Origin: Planctomycetota bacterium
GTDB taxonomy: Bacteria > Planctomycetota > Phycisphaerae > WQYP01
Reading direction: 5' to 3'
DNA length: 9,671 bases
NCBI GenBank assembly: GCA_021826605.1
Contig: JAKAZF010000062.1
Coordinates: forward strand, 1-9,671
This document shows positions 5,235 to 9,671 of the stretch, one piece after another. A model generated the notes under the pieces. The model saw nothing but the letters and a program-made list of their open reading frames with translations. It was not told the DNA's origin and ran no database searches. The translations under genes and the position numbers were made by a program. The stretch's first letter is position 1. Each line of letters opens with the position of its first letter.

Positions 5235-7160
5235 GTGATGAATCTCTCTTCAGGATGGTCCATTCAAGATGCCGTGGATACCTACGGAATCAATAACTGG
5301 GGCAAGGGATATTTTTCCATTAATCCACAGGGCAATGTAGCGGTGCACCCGGAAAAAAATCCGCAACGCTCGATCGATCTGAAAAAGCTGGTGGACCAAT
5401 TGATTATGCGCGATATTCAATTGCCTACGCTGGTGCGGTTCAGCGGCATTCTGCGCCACCGCATGGGCGAAATGAACGATGCCTTCCAAAGCGCTATTGC
5501 GGAAAATAATTACAAGGGTAAATATATCTGTGTTTACCCCATTAAGGTCAATCAGCAGCGCCATGTGGTAGAGGAAATTCTGGAAGTTGGTGCGCAGTAC
5601 GGCTGGGGACTGGAAGCCGGCAGCAAACCGGAACTGCTGGTGGTGCTGGCGCTGACCAACGGCAAAGACACGCCCATTATCTGCAACGGATTCAAAGATG
5701 ATGAGTTTATTGAAACCGTGGTCCTGGCGCAAAAGCTGGGCAAAAAAATTATTCCCGTCATTGAAAAATTCACCGAACTGGAACTGCTGATTAAATACGG
5801 CGAAAAGCACGGCGTGCGCCCGCAAATGGGAATGCGCGTGAAACTGGCAACCCGCGGCAGCGGGCGCTGGGAATCCTCCGGCGGGGCGCGCAGCAAATTC
5901 GGGCTTTTTGTCGCGGAAATATTGCGGGCCTTGGAATATCTGAAAGAACGCAACATGCAGGACTGCATCAAGCTGCTGCATTTTCATCTTGGCAGCCAGA
6001 TCACCAATATCCGCACCGTTAAAAATGCCCTCAACGAAGCGGCACGCGTCTACAGCGAACTGGCGCGCGCGGGAGCGGGATTGGAATATCTGGATGTCGG
6101 CGGCGGCCTGGGTGTGGATTATGACGGCAGCCAGACCAATTTTGAATCCTCCACCAATTACACCCTGCGCGAATACGCCGGTGATGTGATTTTCCGCATC
6201 CAATCCGTGTGCGATGAGTGCGGCGTCAAGCATCCGACCATTATCAGTGAAAGCGGCCGGGCGATGGTCGCGTACCACAGCCTGCTGGTATTTAATGTCC
6301 TGGGCGTCAGCGGCTTTGACTATTTTGATGTACCGCATGAACTGCCGGCCGGCGATGATATTCCGCAGCCGGTCAAAGACCTTTTTGATTCCTGGAAAGA
6401 TGTGAACAAAAAGAATTTTCTGGAAATATATCATGACGCTTCGCAACAGCGCGATGAGGCTCTGAATTTGTTTAATCTGGGGTATTTGAGCCTGGAATTA
6501 CGCAGTCTTACTGAAAAGCTCTATTGGAGCGTATGCGGCAAAATCCTGAAGGTGCTCAAGGAAATTGAATACGTCGGCGATGATTTTGAAACGCTGGAAT
6601 CTCAGCTTTCCGATACCTATTTCTGCAACTTTTCGCTGTTTCAGTCCATGCCGGATTCCTGGGCCATTAAACAGTTGTTCCCCATTATGCCCATTCACCG
6701 CCTGGCGGAAGAACCAACCCGGCGGGGCGTATTGGCGGATATTACCTGTGACAGCGACGGCAAGATAGATTGTTTTATCGACTTGCGTGATGTGAAAAAG
6801 ACGCTGGAACTGCATGAATACAACGGCTCCGATTATTTTATCGGGGCATTTCTGGTGGGTGCCTATCAGGAAATTCTCGGTGATTTGCATAATTTGCTGG
6901 GGGATACCAATGCCGTGCACGTGGAACTTGATGAAGCCGGTGAAATCCATGTCGATGAATTAGTCCGCGGCGATTCCGTACGCGAAGTGCTGCAATATGT
7001 GCAGTTTAATGCCGATGAACTTATGGCCCGGATGCACAAAGATGTGGAACGGGCCGTGCGGGAAAAGACCATCTCCATTGAAGAATCCGCATTGCTGCTG
7101 CGCTTCTATGATTCAGGTTTGCAGGGTTACACGTACCTTGAGGAACCACATGAACGGTAA
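5235..7160 (+). CDS. speA: Biosynthetic arginine decarboxylase (PLP-dependent)
   Basis: SpeA converts arginine to agmatine, the first step of one polyamine route. The 641 residues match the family length (about 630-660) and its alanine-racemase-like fold. PLP binds K104 in YPIKVNQ (101-107). HLGSQ (251-255), GGGLGVDYDGS (289-299) and ESGRA (339-343) line the cofactor site. DITCDSDG (502-509) supplies the C505-D506 pair expected at the second-subunit contribution to the active site. GGGAG (5222-5226) sits 8 nt before a GTG at 5235 and 11 nt before an ATG at 5238; either may be used and the difference is one residue. The C-terminal 11 nt overlap the psd start, so the two genes are probably one transcript. 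No agmatinase or agmatine deiminase gene is visible nearby. Magnesium is usually needed by this family. Confidence 0.97.
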   Translation: MMNLSSGWSIQDAVDTYGINNWGKGYFSINPQGNVAVHPEKNPQRSIDLKKLVDQLIMRDIQLPTLVRFSGILRHRMGEMNDAFQSAIAENNYKGKYICVYPIKVNQQRHVVEEILEVGAQYGWGLEAGSKPELLVVLALTNGKDTPIICNGFKDDEFIETVVLAQKLGKKIIPVIEKFTELELLIKYGEKHGVRPQMGMRVKLATRGSGRWESSGGARSKFGLFVAEILRALEYLKERNMQDCIKLLHFHLGSQITNIRTVKNALNEAARVYSELARAGAGLEYLDVGGGLGVDYDGSQTNFESSTNYTLREYAGDVIFRIQSVCDECGVKHPTIISESGRAMVAYHSLLVFNVLGVSGFDYFDVPHELPAGDDIPQPVKDLFDSWKDVNKKNFLEIYHDASQQRDEALNLFNLGYLSLELRSLTEKLYWSVCGKILKVLKEIEYVGDDFETLESQLSDTYFCNFSLFQSMPDSWAIKQLFPIMPIHRLAEEPTRRGVLADITCDSDGKIDCFIDLRDVKKTLELHEYNGSDYFIGAFLVGAYQEILGDLHNLLGDTNAVHVELDEAGEIHVDELVRGDSVREVLQYVQFNADELMARMHKDVERAVREKTISIEESALLLRFYDSGLQGYTYLEEPHER

Positions 7161-7830
7161 AGATCCGCAGTGGCCGGGCCTATCGCTTTTCGGCTGGTGC
7201 TATTGGCTGCCCATGCTGATTACCGGCATATTATTCATGGGGCTGCTCTATTTTGTCACGCCGATTCTCACAGGCCTGATGGCGCTTGTAACGCTGGCAT
7301 GTATGTTGTTTTTTCGCGATCCGCCCCGTTTTATTCCGGATCAACCCGGCCTGATGGTTTCCCCGGCTGACGGCAAAATTGTTGAAATTACCCGATTGGA
7401 ACACCACGACGCATTAAGCGGTCCGGCTTTGCGTATCGGCATATTCTTAAGCGTATTGGATGTACATATTAACCGAAGCCCATGTGATGGCGTCGTGGCA
7501 TCCGCGCGTTTTGAGCCGGGGGAATTTCTTGATGCCCGCAACCCACAGGCCGGCATCCGCAATCAATCCAACACCCTGATACTCCATGCATCCTCGGCTC
7601 AGGATCATCCGCCGATCGCGATTGTCCGGCAGATTGTCGGTGCCATCGCCCGGCGGATCATCTGCCCCATTACCATCGGAGCACACCTCAAACGCGGCGA
7701 ACGCTTCGGCATGATCGCCTTCGGCAGCCGCACCGAATTAATTGTCCCGGATGCTGATACCTGGGAACCTCTGGTGCAAATCGGGCAACAAGTCAAAGGC
7801 GGAAGCACCGTGCTATTGCGGAAGCGTTAA
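7150..7830 (+). CDS. psd: Phosphatidylserine decarboxylase, short form proenzyme
   Basis: Psd removes CO2 from phosphatidylserine to give phosphatidylethanolamine at the inner membrane. It is a pyruvoyl enzyme made as a proenzyme. The self-cleavage site is FGSRTEL, cut between G192 and S193, so S193 becomes the pyruvoyl group of a short alpha chain (about 34 residues). D74 (SPADG) and H106 (DVHINR) fit the rest of the processing triad. The 226 residues match the short 'related precursor' subfamily rather than the longer E. coli type. Two hydrophobic segments (about 12-34 and 36-54) would anchor it. The ATG at 7150 lies inside speA and follows GAGGAA (7140-7145), so translation is probably coupled to speA. 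The 51 extra codons upstream in this frame run through speA and are not used. A pssA gene, frequently adjacent in this subfamily, is absent from the window. Confidence 0.95.
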   Translation: MNGKDPQWPGLSLFGWCYWLPMLITGILFMGLLYFVTPILTGLMALVTLACMLFFRDPPRFIPDQPGLMVSPADGKIVEITRLEHHDALSGPALRIGIFLSVLDVHINRSPCDGVVASARFEPGEFLDARNPQAGIRNQSNTLILHASSAQDHPPIAIVRQIVGAIARRIICPITIGAHLKRGERFGMIAFGSRTELIVPDADTWEPLVQIGQQVKGGSTVLLRKR

Positions 7831-8828
7831 TTATTGGCGTCTGGCACAAACATGCGAAACAGCGGGTCCTGCATGGCCGTTTCAAACGCGACCGAGCCGG
7901 AAACTCCGCCGCCCATGGCGTTGGGAGCATTGTGATATTGCACCTGCGACATCCATTCAACATGGCCATCCCAGAACCCCAGGTTACCTCCGCCATTATG
8001 TCGAGCGCTTAAATAATCACCGGTGTTGTATCCGATCGGGTCCATAACTTCATCATTAAACAATGATTTTTGCCCGGATTCTTCCAGAAACACCAGGAAT
8101 CGCGGGTTGGTAATGGTGGCGTCACGGATAGGATAACTCCACGGCGTCGTGTAGGTTCCGCCTCCGCCGCCGGCACCACTGCCGAATATGGTTGGCAAAA
8201 CTTTGGATTGTGAATTCAGAAGCGAATTGATGGAATAGCTCCAGAATCCGCCATTTCCCGGGCCGGTTAATATGGTTCTGCCGTCCGGGCTAAGCCGCAA
8301 GGCTTGGGCGCTGGTGCGAATACCGTTATCCACCGGACACATGAAAATGCGGGCGAAGCGGTTGTGCAGGGGGTTCAAATTTAAGGTTGCCGCCACACTT
8401 CCTGCCGGAGCGGAACCTCCAAAACCCAGCAGGTTGGGCACCATCGGTGCCTGGGGAACACCCGCCATATATGGATAGAGGGCACCATAATAAAGATTGT
8501 AATCGGCGGTGGAATTCCAGACGCTGGTTTCCTGAGCCGTCGGATTGGTTGAGTTATTGGCGGGATGAGGAAATAAAATTCCGTTCAGCGGAAATGAACC
8601 GTCATTGGTTTGTACATATTCACGCAGGCCCGTGAGAAGCTGCTTGACGTTACTTTCACATACGACCGCATTGGCATCCGCCCGGGCCTGCGCCAGCGCG
8701 GGCAACAAAAGCGAAATCAACAGCGCAATAATGGAGATAACCACCAGCAATTCAATCAGCGTAAAGGCCCGAATTGTTTGCCCTGTCCCAATCGTCGCCG
8801 GGCGGTCGGTAGCAGAATCATTTTTCAT
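7827..8828 (-). CDS. Type II secretion/pilin-like protein with H-X9-DG domain
   Basis: This 333-residue pseudopilin has a short polar leader of 21 residues, then [13 protein letters not shown] and a hydrophobic helix to about residue 46. Prepilin peptidase should cut between A21 and F22, with E26 as the conserved +5 glutamate. The -1 residue is alanine instead of the usual glycine. The C-terminus carries H277-x9-D287-G288 ([12 protein letters not shown]), the signature of a family greatly expanded in planctomycetes. A glycine-rich loop ([11 protein letters not shown]) lies mid-protein. The ATG at 8828 follows AGGGG (8839-8835) by 6 nt. It is probably exported to the cell surface or periplasm; individual roles in this family are unknown. 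It converges on psd and their stop codons overlap, so no terminator separates them. No gspE, gspF or prepilin peptidase gene is nearby. Confidence 0.92.
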   Translation of the reverse strand: MKNDSATDRPATIGTGQTIRAFTLIELLVVISIIALLISLLLPALAQARADANAVVCESNVKQLLTGLREYVQTNDGSFPLNGILFPHPANNSTNPTAQETSVWNSTADYNLYYGALYPYMAGVPQAPMVPNLLGFGGSAPAGSVAATLNLNPLHNRFARIFMCPVDNGIRTSAQALRLSPDGRTILTGPGNGGFWSYSINSLLNSQSKVLPTIFGSGAGGGGGTYTTPWSYPIRDATITNPRFLVFLEESGQKSLFNDEVMDPIGYNTGDYLSARHNGGGNLGFWDGHVEWMSQVQYHNAPNAMGGGVSGSVAFETAMQDPLFRMFVPDANN

Positions 8829-9143
8829 ACGTTACCCCTGTTAACAACTGCGTAAAACGCCCTTGGTGATTTTATGCGACCAGATTCCCTTCCGTTTGAT
8901 CACGGAATCAATATCCAGTGATCCCCGTGTATGGCCTAACGCACCAACAAGAGCGTTGATGCAGTTTACACTAAAGTTTTCTTGTTCGTAATAGTAAAAA
9001 TATTATCGGATGTCGCGTTATGGGCGCTTCGCGCTTCGCCCAACGGCTGATAATTTTAAGCGATCATGCAAAAGCGTCGTGCATCGCAGAAATGATGTTT
9101 CAAATGTCCGCGCCCTGAAAACGAGCGGATCCGGTCTTCCTGT
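8829..9143. other. Gene-free stretch upstream of the pseudopilin
   Basis: These 315 bases hold no convincing gene. They contain a small palindrome, TTCCGT-6-ACGGAA (8890-8907), which has an alternative pairing GATTCC (8883-8888) with GGAATC (8904-8909). There is also an AT-rich block at about 8965-9006 and a GC-rich hairpin at 9021-9042. The pseudopilin promoter must lie here but no clear -35/-10 pair was found. The plus-strand frame from 9010 runs antisense into the ketosynthase gene and looks spurious. Confidence 0.55.
9021..9042 (-). terminator. Possible terminator hairpin after the ketosynthase gene
   Basis: TGGGCG (9021-9026) pairs with CGCCCA (9037-9042) as a perfect 6-bp stem, and the loop carries GCGCTTCGCGC, which can fold on its own. 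It lies about 100 bp downstream of the ketosynthase stop on the minus strand. A T-rich stretch (ATATTTTTACT) comes only some 20 nt further on, so it is not a textbook intrinsic terminator. Confidence 0.3.
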
Positions 9144-9671
9144 TTACCCTGCTAGAACGCACATCCCAATGTGCCCGCCAAAGCCTTGCCCGATGGTAAT
9201 GCTGCGTGCCGGCTGCGAAATACTCTGGCCCGTTGGCAGCTCGCCATGCTGATGACACAGTGTTGAAATCACCATGCCTAGCAGCCCGGACGCTCCCAGT
9301 GAATGCCCAAGCCAGCGTTTATGGGAAAAAACCGCTGCTTCCGCCTCGCACGCGCGGCCAATGGCTGCTAATTCAACCTGATCATGCTGCGTACCGGCGG
9401 CATGGGCATGAACAAACGCAACCTCTTTGCCCGCTGCGCATGCCCTTAGCCCACGCTCCAGAGAATTACCGGCCGGGTCAATGGCCAGCAAGTGCGTTGC
9501 ATCCGCCGCCAACAGGCAATTCTCCACTTCCACGCTTCCACCATCACCGGCCTGAAGGCATACCGCCGCCGCCGCCTCAGTGATAAAAAAGCCACTGCCC
9601 GATGCATCAAAGGGTAGGCAGTGCCGGTGACCGCTTCCATCACGCGCGGCCAGAACGCCCAAATTTTCAAA
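9144..9671 (-). CDS. Beta-ketoacyl synthase, C-terminal part (runs off the window)
   Basis: The visible 175 codons are the C-terminal half of a KAS I/II-type condensing enzyme of fatty-acid or polyketide synthesis. CLPFDASGSGFFITEAAAAV matches the region after the active-site cysteine, which itself lies beyond the right edge. The first catalytic histidine is in HAAGT (codon 9402-9404), replacing the usual HGTGT. The lysine and second histidine are in HKRWLGHSLGASG (histidine codon 9303-9305). The end, IGQGFGGHIGMCVL, matches the family's closing NSFGFGGxNxxL region with a histidine where asparagine is usual. The frame stays open to 9671 and no true start is in the window; a TTG at 9662 is only an internal codon. 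The spacing between the central motifs is short. Without the N-terminus it cannot be told whether it is FabF-like or a secondary-metabolite enzyme. Confidence 0.88.
   Translation of the reverse strand, partial: FENLGVLAARDGSGHRHCLPFDASGSGFFITEAAAAVCLQAGDGGSVEVENCLLAADATHLLAIDPAGNSLERGLRACAAGKEVAFVHAHAAGTQHDQVELAAIGRACEAEAAVFSHKRWLGHSLGASGLLGMVISTLCHQHGELPTGQSISQPARSITIGQGFGGHIGMCVLAG

Noticed and set aside
5250..6446. A 398-codon open frame antisense to speA
   Set aside because: It mirrors speA codons, gives a protein rich in F, H, Q and A with no recognisable motif, and has no independent signal. SpeA motifs across the same bases are unambiguous.
1..9671. CRISPR array, tRNA, rRNA or insertion sequence
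   Set aside because: No regularly spaced repeats, no cloverleaf or rRNA-like stretch and no transposase were seen on either strand.

Overview
This looks like ordinary chromosomal DNA of a planctomycete, probably of the Phycisphaerae type. The main clue is the minus-strand pseudopilin at 7827-8828: it has a type IV-pilin N-terminus ([13 protein letters not shown]) and the C-terminal H-X9-DG signature, a large stand-alone family in Planctomycetota. The Shine-Dalgarno sites are clear and mostly sit 6 nt from the start. The assignment rests on protein style only, not on any marker gene.

Layout. Positions 1-53 may hold the tail of a plus-strand gene that abuts a minus-strand gene for an 85-residue basic protein (54-311). 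Next is a 413-residue AAA ATPase with a DUF4143 / PD-(D/E)XK-like C-terminus (465-1706). It is bracketed by two 37-bp palindromes that match at 30 of 37 positions (404-440 and 1765-1801). After a gene-free 297 bp come a minus-strand JAMM/JAB metalloprotease (2004-2447) and a divergent single-domain rhodanese (2528-2932).

The middle of the window is metabolic. A good promoter and a hairpin leader precede serA (3131-4744), the first enzyme of serine synthesis, and an ArsR-family regulator (4761-5108) follows 16 nt later. Then speA, biosynthetic arginine decarboxylase (5235-7160), overlaps psd, phosphatidylserine decarboxylase (7150-7830), by 11 nt. The psd stop codon overlaps the stop of the convergent pseudopilin gene. 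After a 315-bp gene-free stretch, the right edge holds the 3' part of a minus-strand beta-ketoacyl synthase (9144-9671 and beyond).

How the genes fit together. SerA supplies serine, which phosphatidylserine synthase (not in this window) would pass to Psd for phosphatidylethanolamine. SpeA opens the polyamine route from arginine. JAMM plus rhodanese suggests sulfur-carrier or persulfide chemistry, but no carrier protein or E1 enzyme is present. The least expected structure is the palindrome-flanked ATPase, which could be a self-regulated or mobile unit. Everything else is recognisable housekeeping or surface-protein content.
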